Positions 21,654-30,066 of a stretch of 64,000 nt of DNA are shown here, piece by piece (within the stretch, counting starts at the first letter, position 1; the number at the start of each line of letters is the position of its first letter). A program made the position numbers and the translations under genes. The notes below the pieces were generated by a model. That model saw only the letters and a list, made by a program, of their open reading frames with translations, was not told the DNA's origin and made no database searches. The stretch is from Siccibacter colletis (GTDB taxonomy: Bacteria > Pseudomonadota > Gammaproteobacteria > Enterobacterales > Enterobacteriaceae). Where the stretch lies: assembly GCF_000696575.1 (NCBI RefSeq), contig NZ_JMSQ01000007.1, forward strand, positions 64,001 through 128,000, given 5' to 3'.

Positions 21654-22507
21654 GCCGCCCGTTACTTGAGGGGCCTGGCCGGGTGCTGACGTGCCTGCCC
21701 GCCCGGTTTATGACCGATCTGGCCGACAGCCTGGATACCACCCGGCACGCCTGTCCGCACCTGGACCCGTTTCGCGAGCGGTTACAGCAGGAGATGATTG
21801 CCCGCAGCCAGCAACCGCCCTGGGCGCTGCCGGACATGCTGGCTACGCGCGCCGATCTGCGGCTGGCATGGCTGGAGCAGCTGATGCACCTTTGGTCCCC
21901 CGGACAGCTGGCGCTGCTGCATATGAGTACCCGACTGGCGGTGGTGTGCGGCAATCAGACCGGCAATATGCAGCTGGCAATGGGCAACGTGCTGCGCCAG
22001 TGTCGCGAGCGGCTGGCGCGGCGTGAGGCTTTTCTGCGCCAGCGCGACATGGTGCAGGAGGCCTGGACTCATGCCGAAAAGACGCTGTATCGCTGGCGCA
22101 GCGGAGAGTTCGCGGCCTGGTCTCCGGCAGGACGCTGCTATATTGCGCTGGAAGAGCTGCGCTGGGGACCGTTTGGCGATGCGATGCGGCTGAGTGCTCC
22201 GCATGAGCGCGTGCGCCTCAAAGAGATGCTGCGGGAGCGGGCGACGGGCCTGCTGGCGACCAGCGTGGACGCCGCCCCTCGCACCCGCCACTTCTATTCC
22301 CGGTGGCTGTCGACACCGTCTTCGGCAGGACTGATGGATTATAAAGATACCCTGAGCTGGCTCGGCGCGTGGAGCGACGGGGAGCACCACCCGGTGAGCC
22401 GCTCGGTCACGCAAACCTGGCAGAGCGTGGCGCTGGGTATGCCGAGGCTCTGTTCCGCCGCCCGGTTAGTGGATGCCTTGGTGGAGGAGCTGTTCAGCGA
22501 AGGCTGA
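21650..22507 (+). CDS. yjcZ: YjcZ family protein
   Basis: A 285-residue soluble, arginine- and leucine-rich protein, similar in size to E. coli YjcZ (292) and in the same translationally coupled position after crfC. Visible features are a helix-rich sequence with no signal peptide or membrane segment and no recognised catalytic motif. The ATGA overlap with crfC argues for a joint role with the dynamin-like protein. Function unknown. Confidence 0.88.
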   Translation: MSRPLLEGPGRVLTCLPARFMTDLADSLDTTRHACPHLDPFRERLQQEMIARSQQPPWALPDMLATRADLRLAWLEQLMHLWSPGQLALLHMSTRLAVVCGNQTGNMQLAMGNVLRQCRERLARREAFLRQRDMVQEAWTHAEKTLYRWRSGEFAAWSPAGRCYIALEELRWGPFGDAMRLSAPHERVRLKEMLRERATGLLATSVDAAPRTRHFYSRWLSTPSSAGLMDYKDTLSWLGAWSDGEHHPVSRSVTQTWQSVALGMPRLCSAARLVDALVEELFSEG

Positions 22508-22510
22508 CGC

Positions 22511-22554
22511 GAAAAGCAGAACGCCCCCGCACCGGATGAGCGGGGCGGGGGCGT
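22511..22554 (-). terminator. Probable terminator of kdgT (possibly bidirectional)
   Basis: A ten-base perfect stem ACGCCCCCGC / GCGGGGGCGT lies between convergent yjcZ and kdgT. Leftward it is followed by TCTGCTTTTC, a weak T tract; rightward no T run is seen. Confidence 0.5.
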
Positions 22555-22576
22555 GACTGGATTTCCTGCCGGGATG

Positions 22577-23578
22577 TTACGGCTGCGTTGAGCGCTCCGG
22601 CTCTACAACCTGCTCTTTGTGGTAGACCTCAGGTTTACCAATGTATTTGGCATACAGCGCGGTGATGATTGGCACCAGAATCGCGGTGACGATCACGCTG
22701 GCGGCGACAAGCGCGGTAGCGGAAGCGGCAACCGGTTCAAACGCCGGGTTAATCTGAGCGATGATTACCGGGTTAGCAACCGCCGCGCCGGCGGCAGAAG
22801 AGGCCGCAACACCCGCCGTACCGTTACCGCCGCCGATGAATTTGTCGGCCAGAATCAGCGGGATACCGGTGATAACGATGACCGCCAGACCCAGGACGAT
22901 ACCCAGCAGGCCGGTGTCCAGAATCACGTTCAGGTTGATGGTGTTACCCAGCGCAAAACCGAAGAACGGGATCAGGGTTGGCGTGGCTTTGCTGAAGAAC
23001 GCGCGCAGATCGTGGTCGAGGTTACCGAGTGTGAAGCCGATCAGGAACGGCAGGACAGCCCCGATAAAGTGATGCGGTTCGAAGGACGCGAGGCCGGCAG
23101 AACCCAGGATCACCATGGTCATCAGCGGGCCGGATTCCAGCGACATCAGAACGAACGCCCCGGACTCTTCTTTCGTGCCGTACTGGTTCATCAGGCTGGC
23201 GTACAGACCACCGTTGGTCATGTCCATCGCGGAAACGATAGCCAGCACCGAAAGTCCGGCGAAGAAGCCGGTCTGAATGCCGGTGTCCGGAATAAAGGAG
23301 GCGGCAATCATCGCCACCAGCCAGGCTACGGCGATTTTGGTCAGCACCAGGGTGCCGGATTTACGCAGTACCGTACCGGTGGCGCGCAGGTCAATCGACG
23401 CCCCGATACAGAAGAACCACACGGCAAGGATCGGTACCGTACCGGTAATCATTCCTTTAGTGAATGAGCCGAAATAATTTCCGGTTTCCGGGGCAAAGGT
23501 ATTGAGCATTGCGCCGAGTAACAGAGGAATAAGCATCATCCCGCCAGGGATACGCTCCATAGTCGCTTTGATTTTCAT
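22577..23578 (-). CDS. kdgT: 2-keto-3-deoxygluconate permease KdgT
   Basis: A 333-residue KdgT-family symporter with about ten membrane segments, highly similar to E. coli Kdg[15 protein letters not shown] at the N terminus, [47 protein letters not shown] and [20 protein letters not shown]. It imports 2-keto-3-deoxygluconate, an intermediate of pectin and hexuronate breakdown, with protons. In E. coli kdgT lies elsewhere, near cpxA, so this is a local rearrangement or a second copy. A palindrome 60 bp upstream may be its KdgR operator. Confidence 0.92.
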   Translation of the reverse strand: MKIKATMERIPGGMMLIPLLLGAMLNTFAPETGNYFGSFTKGMITGTVPILAVWFFCIGASIDLRATGTVLRKSGTLVLTKIAVAWLVAMIAASFIPDTGIQTGFFAGLSVLAIVSAMDMTNGGLYASLMNQYGTKEESGAFVLMSLESGPLMTMVILGSAGLASFEPHHFIGAVLPFLIGFTLGNLDHDLRAFFSKATPTLIPFFGFALGNTINLNVILDTGLLGIVLGLAVIVITGIPLILADKFIGGGNGTAGVAASSAAGAAVANPVIIAQINPAFEPVAASATALVAASVIVTAILVPIITALYAKYIGKPEVYHKEQVVEPERSTQP

Positions 23579-23637
23579 ACACGAACCTCACTTTCTGCCT
23601 GGCATTGCGGCAAGTAAAAGACAAAAGAATCCTGCAA

Positions 23638-23657
23638 TGAAAAATTGATATTTTTCA
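23638..23657. promoter_or_regulatory. Perfect palindrome upstream of kdgT, candidate KdgR operator
   Basis: TGAAAAATTGATATTTTTCA is an exact inverted repeat (7-bp arms, 6-bp spacer) sixty bases before the kdgT ATG. KdgR operators are AT-rich palindromes with TGAAA / TTTCA arms, so KdgR control is the natural reading. The site assignment is inference. Confidence 0.5.
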
Positions 23658-24076
23658 AAGTGTTATTTGTATGTGTCGCTGAGGGCGTTGCGGTAGGCCT
23701 GCAGCGTGCATCTGGCGTTCAGTTAACAGGATGTGAGAAAGGTTTCCGCTCCTGAATGCTGTTTGATGGGAATATCATGAAGTCTTTGGAATATTGATTC
23801 AATGATAATGAAACGCTGTTTTAGTTATCTTGATCACATAATTGAGATGAATAATCTCGGGGTGCTTTAAGAGGAAAAAGTATTGTAAAAGGCTTGTAAT
23901 TAACTGTGAGGAAAATCGCTTTGCAGGTGAATAATGATGTCGCTAATAATGTGGAAAACGTCTCGTAAGACGATAAGAACTTTCTACCAGACGAGGCGTT
24001 AAAACCCCGAATTTATTCGGGTCAATTAGCCTGAAAATGATATTTGTCCGGTGCCGGGTAAATTCCTGCAAAATAA

Positions 24077-24092
24077 TGTGAAGTTGATCACT
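24077..24092. promoter_or_regulatory. CRP-binding site in the proP promoter region
   Basis: TGTGA-AGTTGA-TCACT matches the CRP consensus almost perfectly (only the last base differs) and resembles the known CRP site of E. coli proP promoter P1. It lies in the 780-bp AT-rich stretch between kdgT and proP, which otherwise shows no gene and should hold the osmotically regulated P1 and the Fis/RpoS-dependent P2 promoters. Confidence 0.82.
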
Positions 24093-24358
24093 TTTTGAAA
24101 CGCTGGTAGGGTAGTGACCGTCAAATGACCGCGCGGCCGGCCAGAAAGGCACCTTATTACCCCCAGAATTCCCCCGCCCTCTGCGCCATTGCGCGTTATA
24201 TGACCAGCCAGAGATTGCAAACCTGCTACGCTTGAAGTTAAGCGACATGGCCGCGACTCAGGCCTAAAAAATAAAATTTCTTCAGTGCGCCAGATCCTTT
24301 TGCGCATCGTTATTTCTGGCTTTCCGGCAAGCATGAAGCGACTGATAGAGGATAATAA

Positions 24359-25864
24359 ATGAAATTAAGAAGGAAGAAGGTTCAGCCGATTACGCTCGGC
24401 GACGTAACCATCATTGATGATAGCAAACTCCGCAAAGCCATCACCGCCGCCTCGCTGGGTAACGCGATGGAGTGGTTTGACTTCGGCGTATACGGATTCG
24501 TAGCCTATGCCCTCGGGAAAGTGTTCTTCCCGGATGCTGACCCCAGCGTGCAGATGATCGCCGCCCTCGGTACGTTCTCCGTTCCATTCCTTATCCGCCC
24601 GCTGGGTGGCCTGTTCTTCGGTATGCTCGGCGATAAGTACGGTCGTCAGAAAATACTGTCCATCACCATTATTATCATGTCGGTCAGTACCTTCTGTATC
24701 GGGCTGATACCGTCCTACGCCTCTATCGGCATCTGGGCACCCATTCTGCTGCTGCTGTGTAAGATGGCGCAGGGCTTCTCGGTCGGCGGTGAATATACCG
24801 GTGCCTCCATCTTTGTGGCGGAGTACTCCCCGGACCGTAAGCGCGGCTTTATGGGTAGCTGGCTCGACTTCGGCTCTATTGCCGGCTTCGTACTGGGTGC
24901 GGGCGTGGTGGTGCTGCTTTCCGCAGTCGTCGGCGAGAACAACTTCCTCGACTGGGGCTGGCGTATCCCGTTCTTCCTGGCGCTGCCGCTGGGTATCATC
25001 GGGCTTTACCTGCGTCACGCACTTGAAGAGACCCCGGCGTTCCAGCAGCACGTGGATAAGCTGGAGCAGGGCGATCGCGAAGGCCTGCAGCACGGCCCGA
25101 AAGTGTCGTTCAAAGAGATCGCTACTAAGCACTGGCGCAGCCTGCTGACCTGTATCGGCCTGGTGATTGCAACTAACGTCACCTACTACATGCTGCTTAC
25201 CTACATGCCGAGCTACCTGTCGCATAACCTGCACTACTCGGAAGATCATGGGGTGCTGATTATCATCGCCATCATGATCGGTATGCTGTTTGTACAGCCG
25301 ATTATGGGCCTGCTGAGCGACCGTTTTGGCCGCCGTCCGTTTGTGATCATCGGCAGTATCGCGCTGCTTATCTTCGCCATCCCGGCGTTCATCATGATCA
25401 ACAGTGACGTGCTGGGGCTGATTTTCGCCGGTCTGCTGCTGCTGGCGGTGATCCTGAACTCCTTTACCGGGGTGATGGCTTCCACGCTGCCGGCGATGTT
25501 CCCGACGCACATCCGCTACAGCGCGCTGGCAAGCGCCTTTAACATCTCGGTACTGATTGCCGGTCTGACCCCGACGCTGGCCGCCTGGCTGGTGGAGAGC
25601 AGCGGTAACCTGATGATGCCGGCCTACTATCTGATGGTGATTGCGGTTATCGGTCTCATCACCGGCGTGACCATGAAAGAGACGGCTAACCTGCCGCTGA
25701 AAGGCGCAACGCCTGCTGCCTCTGACCTGGCGGAAGCGCGTGAGATCCTGCAGGAGCATCACGACAACATCGAGAACAAAATTGAAGATCTCGACCGCGA
25801 AATCGCCGAGCTTCAGGAGAAGCGTACGCGCCTGGTGCAGCAGCACCCGGACATTAAAGAGTAA
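24359..25864 (+). CDS. proP: Glycine betaine/proline:proton symporter ProP
   Basis: A 501-residue MFS transporter (metabolite:H+ symporter subfamily) closely matching E. coli ProP. Twelve membrane segments include the MFS loop GMLGDKYGRQK and its repeat GLLSDRFGRRP. The C-terminal tail carries a heptad-patterned coiled coil (about 465-500, DNIENKIEDLDREIAELQEKR) that in E. coli tunes the osmolality threshold. It takes up proline, glycine betaine and ectoine under hyperosmotic stress. An upstream CRP site supports conserved regulation. Confidence 0.97.
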   Translation: MKLRRKKVQPITLGDVTIIDDSKLRKAITAASLGNAMEWFDFGVYGFVAYALGKVFFPDADPSVQMIAALGTFSVPFLIRPLGGLFFGMLGDKYGRQKILSITIIIMSVSTFCIGLIPSYASIGIWAPILLLLCKMAQGFSVGGEYTGASIFVAEYSPDRKRGFMGSWLDFGSIAGFVLGAGVVVLLSAVVGENNFLDWGWRIPFFLALPLGIIGLYLRHALEETPAFQQHVDKLEQGDREGLQHGPKVSFKEIATKHWRSLLTCIGLVIATNVTYYMLLTYMPSYLSHNLHYSEDHGVLIIIAIMIGMLFVQPIMGLLSDRFGRRPFVIIGSIALLIFAIPAFIMINSDVLGLIFAGLLLLAVILNSFTGVMASTLPAMFPTHIRYSALASAFNISVLIAGLTPTLAAWLVESSGNLMMPAYYLMVIAVIGLITGVTMKETANLPLKGATPAASDLAEAREILQEHHDNIENKIEDLDREIAELQEKRTRLVQQHPDIKE

Positions 25865-25882
25865 TGTGTCGCGCGACCTACC

Positions 25883-25912
25883 AGAGCAGCCTGCGGGCTG
25901 CTCTTTTTTTTT
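25883..25912 (+). terminator. Rho-independent terminator of proP
   Basis: A stem AGAGCAGCC / GGCTGCTCT with loop TGCG is followed by an unbroken run of T. Confidence 0.93.
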
Positions 25913-25967
25913 GCCGTTTTTCCGCCGGGGTGCGCTGCGCACTCGCCACCTCGCCGTCCCACAGGCA

Positions 25968-25995
25968 TAAAAAAAGGGGAGGCGTTAGCCTCCCC
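25968..25995 (-). terminator. Rho-independent terminator of the YncE-like gene
   Basis: Reading leftward, stem GGGGAGGC / GCCTCCCC with loop TAAC and then TTTTTTTATG, eighteen bases past the stop codon. Confidence 0.92.
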
Positions 25996-26012
25996 TGTTC
26001 AACCCGGTGCGC

Positions 26013-27095
26013 TTACTTGTTGAGATCGATGCGCACGATGTTGTCCGGGCCGTTTGTGGAGTGGTCCTTGTTGAAGGACTGCTTCACGGTGACAAACAGC
26101 GTCTGGCCGTCGTCAGAAAGCAGCAGGCTGTTCGGATGCGGCGGCAGGCTCCAGCTGTTTTTCACCGCGTAGGTGGTGGCATCAAGGCTCAGCACTTTCC
26201 CGGCATCACGCTGGGTGATGTAGATCTCGTGGCGCTTCGCGTTGAATTTCACCGCCAGCGAGTCGCCGACCGGCAGCTGTTTGACCACGTCCCCGGTGCG
26301 AATATCCAGCACCAGCGTGGTTTTCGCTTTCGAGCTGTCGGTAACGAACAGGCGACCGGTGGCCGTATCTTCGGCGAAGTTCAGCAGCAGGGCTTCTTTC
26401 TCGCCCAGCGGCTTCCAGCGTTTCTCGATGCGGTTGGTGCGCGGGTTAACCACCAGCACTTCACCGCCGCCGTTCGCCACGTACAGGCGCTGGGTTTGCT
26501 CAGAGTAGAGCAGACCGGTCACCCACTTGCCGGCGTTCTGAATGGTTTTCGTCAGCTTCATGGTCTTCGCATCAACCACCCAGATGACGCCCGGATCGGC
26601 CACGCCGCCGATGTAGAGCTTGCCATCAAGCAGCAGCACCTGACGCGCGCCGTACGGGAAGCCCTCTTTGTTGCGCTCTTTAAACATCACGCGCGCTTTG
26701 ACTTTACCGTCGGCGGTATTGATGGCGCTTACGCCGCCGTCCAGCGAGTTGGTCACGTACAGCGTGTCACCCGCCGGGCTGATGGCCATGCCGAAGTTTT
26801 TCAGGTCGGTGTGGGTCGCGCCGATGGTTTTCAGGGTTTTCGGATCGAGCTTGTAGACCATCCCGCCCTGTACATCCTTGAAGCCTTCTGCGCTGGCAAC
26901 GTAAAGCGCGTCACCTTTCGGGGCCAGCGCCATTTCGTACAGGCCGTCAGCCAGATCACGCTGCTGGAGATTCGTCGCCTGCGCGGCCGGGGCTTTCTCT
27001 GGCGCCGTTGCAGATTTGGTTTCGGCGCTGTGTGACACACAACCGCTGAGCGTTACCGCAACCAGCAACGCCAGAGCAGATGTTTTTACCTTCAT
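26013..27095 (-). CDS. YncE-family beta-propeller lipoprotein
   Basis: A 360-residue protein of the YncE/YVTN beta-propeller family (repeats such as DGLYEMALAPKGDALYVASAEG, GDTLYVTNSLDGGVSAINTADG, NKRLYVANGGGEVLVV-type blades). The start was set at MKVKTSALALLV because AAGGAG stands seven bases ahead of it; this gives a lipobox VTLSGC, so unlike E. coli YncE, which is a soluble periplasmic protein, this one should be lipid-anchored. E. coli yncE is iron-repressed by Fur, and a Fur-like box lies about 90 bp upstream here. The ligand is unknown; DNA binding has been shown for E. coli YncE. Confidence 0.85.
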   Translation of the reverse strand: MKVKTSALALLVAVTLSGCVSHSAETKSATAPEKAPAAQATNLQQRDLADGLYEMALAPKGDALYVASAEGFKDVQGGMVYKLDPKTLKTIGATHTDLKNFGMAISPAGDTLYVTNSLDGGVSAINTADGKVKARVMFKERNKEGFPYGARQVLLLDGKLYIGGVADPGVIWVVDAKTMKLTKTIQNAGKWVTGLLYSEQTQRLYVANGGGEVLVVNPRTNRIEKRWKPLGEKEALLLNFAEDTATGRLFVTDSSKAKTTLVLDIRTGDVVKQLPVGDSLAVKFNAKRHEIYITQRDAGKVLSLDATTYAVKNSWSLPPHPNSLLLSDDGQTLFVTVKQSFNKDHSTNGPDNIVRIDLNK

Positions 27096-27186
27096 TCCAG
27101 AACTCCTTGCCAACCATAGTAAAAGGCGACGATCCGGGTTCGACCCGTCGCTGCGAGGTCATGTTAACTGCGCATGCTCTAAGAAA

Positions 27187-27205
27187 GAGAATGAGAATTG
27201 TACGC
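27187..27205. promoter_or_regulatory. Fur-box-like site upstream of the YncE-like gene
   Basis: GAGAATGAGAATTGTACGC agrees with the 19-bp Fur consensus at about 12 positions, strongest in the first two hexamers. It sits between the YncE-like gene and the stop of the nickel/cobalt exporter gene, about 90 bp ahead of the YncE-like start. Confidence 0.6.
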
Positions 27206-27262
27206 ATTAACTTTTTCATGGCAAGGATTAGCGAAGGAAATCAATGGCCGGGGCGGAAGGTC

Positions 27263-28231
27263 TTAGCATCCCGCCGCGATATAGTCGCCGTTGGCGCTGA
27301 CGGGAATGACCGTCAGGAACAGGATGAGGGCAAACAGCATCAGCGCCAGACCGCCCGCTACGCGGAGGGCGAGCAGCAGCCACTGTAGCTGGCGCGGTGG
27401 CCGGTTATCGGCATAGCGCAGGGCCGCCTGACGCGCATAGCGCACCGCCAGCGACATGCCCATGATCGACAGTCCGGTGCCCAGCGACATGGTCATCACT
27501 GCGGCAATCCCCCAGGTGACAATCCCCAGCGCGTTGGAGAACAGCAGGATCATGATTGCCCCGCTGCACGGGCGCGCGCCGATGGCGAGAATAATCCCGA
27601 GCCGCGTTTTCCAGTCGCCCGCCTGAGCCTGAGCGTGACCCACGCCGTGATGCCCACAGCCGCAGCTGGCATCATGCTGATGCGGGCGAAAGGCGGTAAA
27701 GCGCGGCGCGGGTCGCAGGGCGGGCAGGCTCTCTTTCACCGCGCGCAGCACCAGCCACAGCCCGAAACCGCCGATCAGCACGGCGCTGATCTTCTCTACG
27801 TACCAGCGGCTCTGGCTGAGATCGCCTGCCGCCAGGTTGAACCCCACGGCGAGAATAAATACGAACAGGATGGCGCTCACGCCCTGCATCAGGCTGCCGA
27901 AGAAGGGGATCAGCCGCGTCGCTTTCAGGGTTTCGCGGTTGGTGGAGAGGTAAGTGGTGGCGATAAATTTGCCGTGGCCGGGGCCAATGGCGTGCAGCAC
28001 GCCGTAGATAAACGCCCCGGTGAGCAGCCACAGCCCGCCGGTGTACTGATGGTTATTTAGCTGGAGCAGGTAGAGCACCAGATAGCGATGCAGGGCGATC
28101 TGCAATGACAGGCACCACTGTAAAAACGCGCCCCAGTGCGCATGCAGCGTAAACGCGCCGACGATGGCCAGCACGGCTATCATCAGCGGGGCGGCAAAGG
28201 TAAGGGGAGCGGGGCGGGTACGTGTTGTCAT
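27263..28231 (-). CDS. NicO/RcnA-type nickel/cobalt exporter-like protein
   Basis: A 322-residue polytopic protein of the NicO (high-affinity nickel transport, RcnA-like) family. Signatures are the LHAIGPGHGKF motif near residue 88, a histidine/cysteine-rich cytoplasmic loop HQHDASCGCGHHGVGHAQ near residue 190, and the second motif IGARPCSGAIMILLFSNALG. MTTRTRPAP was taken as start; a reading 19 codons longer is possible. It lies 74 bp behind pmrB in the same direction, so it may be read with the eptA-pmrAB operon, linking metal export to a metal-sensing kinase. The metal it moves is unproven. Confidence 0.82.
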   Translation of the reverse strand: MTTRTRPAPLTFAAPLMIAVLAIVGAFTLHAHWGAFLQWCLSLQIALHRYLVLYLLQLNNHQYTGGLWLLTGAFIYGVLHAIGPGHGKFIATTYLSTNRETLKATRLIPFFGSLMQGVSAILFVFILAVGFNLAAGDLSQSRWYVEKISAVLIGGFGLWLVLRAVKESLPALRPAPRFTAFRPHQHDASCGCGHHGVGHAQAQAGDWKTRLGIILAIGARPCSGAIMILLFSNALGIVTWGIAAVMTMSLGTGLSIMGMSLAVRYARQAALRYADNRPPRQLQWLLLALRVAGGLALMLFALILFLTVIPVSANGDYIAAGC

Positions 28232-28305
28232 GGGATCACCGGATCGGGGCTGGTGGCTGGAGTATAGATGTTCAGCCCCGGCAAGCAACAGCGTGGGGCG
28301 GATCT

Positions 28306-29391
28306 TTACGTTGTGGCCAGGGGCAGGCGGACCGCGGCGCGACAGCCCGTCGCGCCTTCACGATTCTGCAAAATAAACTGGCCGTGATGCAGCTGGGTAA
28401 TGCGCGTCACGATGCTTAGCCCGAGGCCAATACCGCCGTAGCGGCTGTCCATGCGCACAAAGGCTTTGCTCAGCTCGCCGCGCTTCGCCTCGTCAATGCC
28501 CGGCCCCTGGTCATCGACGATAAGCTCGACGGCACCGTCATGCGGGAGGATAGCCAGCGCAATCACCGCCTGCTCCGGGCTGTAGCGGTGAGCATTCTCC
28601 ACCAGGTTGCGCAGCAGAACGCGCAGCAGCGTGGCATCGCCCGGCACGGTATCCGCTATGCCTGACGTCGGCAGCGTCAGGGTTTGCCGGCGCGTGCTGA
28701 GCATGGTGGTCAGCTCATCGTGCAGCGGCAGGATCACGTCCTCGCGCAGCGACACGTGCTGATAGATACCCGCCGAAAATGACTGGCTGACCCGCGCCAT
28801 CTGCAATAGCTGCGACACGCTCTGGGCCATCTGATCGATACGCGTCAGCAGCGGCGCAACATCAATGCCCTGCGCCTTCGACAACAGCTCCAGATGCAGG
28901 CGTATGCCCGCCAGCGGCGTGCGCAGCTCGTGCGCCACGTCAGCCGTAAATAAGCGCTCACTTTCCAGTGTGGTGTTAAGCCGGGTGACCAGCTGGTTGA
29001 TGGCGTCGGCCACCGCATCCACCTCGGTAACGTTGCTGGTCAGGGTCACCGGCGTCAGGTTGTCCGCAGTGCGCGTTTCCAGCTCGCGCTGCAAATCCAG
29101 CAGCGGGCGGGTGATCCACTTTACCGCCTGGAAACAGATGCACAGCGTCAGGGTGATCATCACCAGGCTTGGCACCAGCAGGCTGGCCACCGCCTCGCGG
29201 ATCTCATGTTCGATATGGCGATGGTTATTGCGGTTGTGCAGCGCGCCCTGCACCAGCAGCTGGATCTGCTCTTTGCTTTCGTGCCACAGCCAGAAGGCGC
29301 TGATGAACTGGCACACCAGCAGGATGCCACCGATAGTGAGCATTAACTTCTGGCGCAGCGTCATGGAACGGGGTAGCAGACGTGTAAACAT
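28306..29391 (-). CDS. pmrB: Sensor histidine kinase PmrB (BasS)
   Basis: A 361-residue inner-membrane kinase like E. coli BasS (363). Two membrane segments (about 15-35 and 68-90) frame a short periplasmic loop with an ExxE-type motif (ESKE) and a second acidic cluster, which in Salmonella bind ferric iron. A HAMP region, H-box (DVAHELRTPLAGIRLHLE, phosphorylated His near 150), N-box (NLVENAHRY) and G boxes (DQGPGI; GGIGLGLSI) follow. It responds to Fe3+, Al3+ and mild acid by phosphorylating PmrA, raising lipid A modification. Confidence 0.95.
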   Translation of the reverse strand: MFTRLLPRSMTLRQKLMLTIGGILLVCQFISAFWLWHESKEQIQLLVQGALHNRNNHRHIEHEIREAVASLLVPSLVMITLTLCICFQAVKWITRPLLDLQRELETRTADNLTPVTLTSNVTEVDAVADAINQLVTRLNTTLESERLFTADVAHELRTPLAGIRLHLELLSKAQGIDVAPLLTRIDQMAQSVSQLLQMARVSQSFSAGIYQHVSLREDVILPLHDELTTMLSTRRQTLTLPTSGIADTVPGDATLLRVLLRNLVENAHRYSPEQAVIALAILPHDGAVELIVDDQGPGIDEAKRGELSKAFVRMDSRYGGIGLGLSIVTRITQLHHGQFILQNREGATGCRAAVRLPLATT

Positions 29392-29394
29392 GGC

Positions 29395-30066
29395 TCAGCG
29401 CATCTCCGGGGAGGGCACCAGCATATAGCCGAACCCGCGATGGGTGCGGATGCGCGACTTGCCGATCTTCTCGCGCAGGTTGTGGATATGCACCTCCAGC
29501 GTGTTGGTCGACGGCTCGTTATCCCAGTTATAGATGTCGTTGAACAGGATCTCGCGGTGCACCGGATTGCCCGCCTTCAGCATCAGGCGCGACAGCAGGG
29601 CGTACTCTTTGGGCGTCAGTTCCAGCAGCGCCTCGCCGAGCCAGATCTGACGGCTGGAGATATTCAGCCGCAAATCGCCCACCGTCAGCGCGTTGTCACT
29701 CTGATTATGATGCCGACGCAGCAGCGCCCGGATGCGGGCGTGCAGCTCCTCCAGCGCGAAAGGCTTCATCAGGTAGTCGTCCGCCCCGGCATCCAGCCCG
29801 GCGACGCGGTCGTGCAGCGTGTCGCGCGCGGTGAGGATCAGCACCGGCTGGCTGTGCTTGCGCTGGCGCAGACGGCGCAGCAGGTGCAGGCCGTCCTCAT
29901 CGGGCAGCCCGAGATCGAGGATCACCAGGCTGTAAATCCCGCTCTCCAGGCTGGCCTGGGCTTCGCGCGCGCTGGTGACACCATCGCAGGTGTAACCTTC
30001 GGTCTGCATTGCCAGCATCAGCCCCTGCAGCAGCAAGGTATCGTCTTCAACAATCAGGATCTTCAT
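29395..30066 (-). CDS. pmrA: Response regulator PmrA (BasR)
   Basis: A 223-residue OmpR/PhoB-type regulator. The receiver domain has the acidic pair (EDD near residues 7-9), phospho-acceptor Asp 51 in [13 protein letters not shown], Thr in LTARD and Lys in MKPF; the C-terminal winged helix carries [14 protein letters not shown] and the recognition helix [16 protein letters not shown]. The start ATG directly follows the eptA stop codon, and pmrB begins three bases after its own stop. It activates lipid A phosphoethanolamine and aminoarabinose genes; a PmrA box precedes eptA. Confidence 0.96.
   Translation of the reverse strand: MKILIVEDDTLLLQGLMLAMQTEGYTCDGVTSAREAQASLESGIYSLVILDLGLPDEDGLHLLRRLRQRKHSQPVLILTARDTLHDRVAGLDAGADDYLMKPFALEELHARIRALLRRHHNQSDNALTVGDLRLNISSRQIWLGEALLELTPKEYALLSRLMLKAGNPVHREILFNDIYNWDNEPSTNTLEVHIHNLREKIGKSRIRTHRGFGYMLVPSPEMR

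Noticed and set aside
24026..24334. Leftward frames of about 100 codons upstream of proP
   Set aside because: They cross the CRP site and promoter region of proP and lack a start signal.
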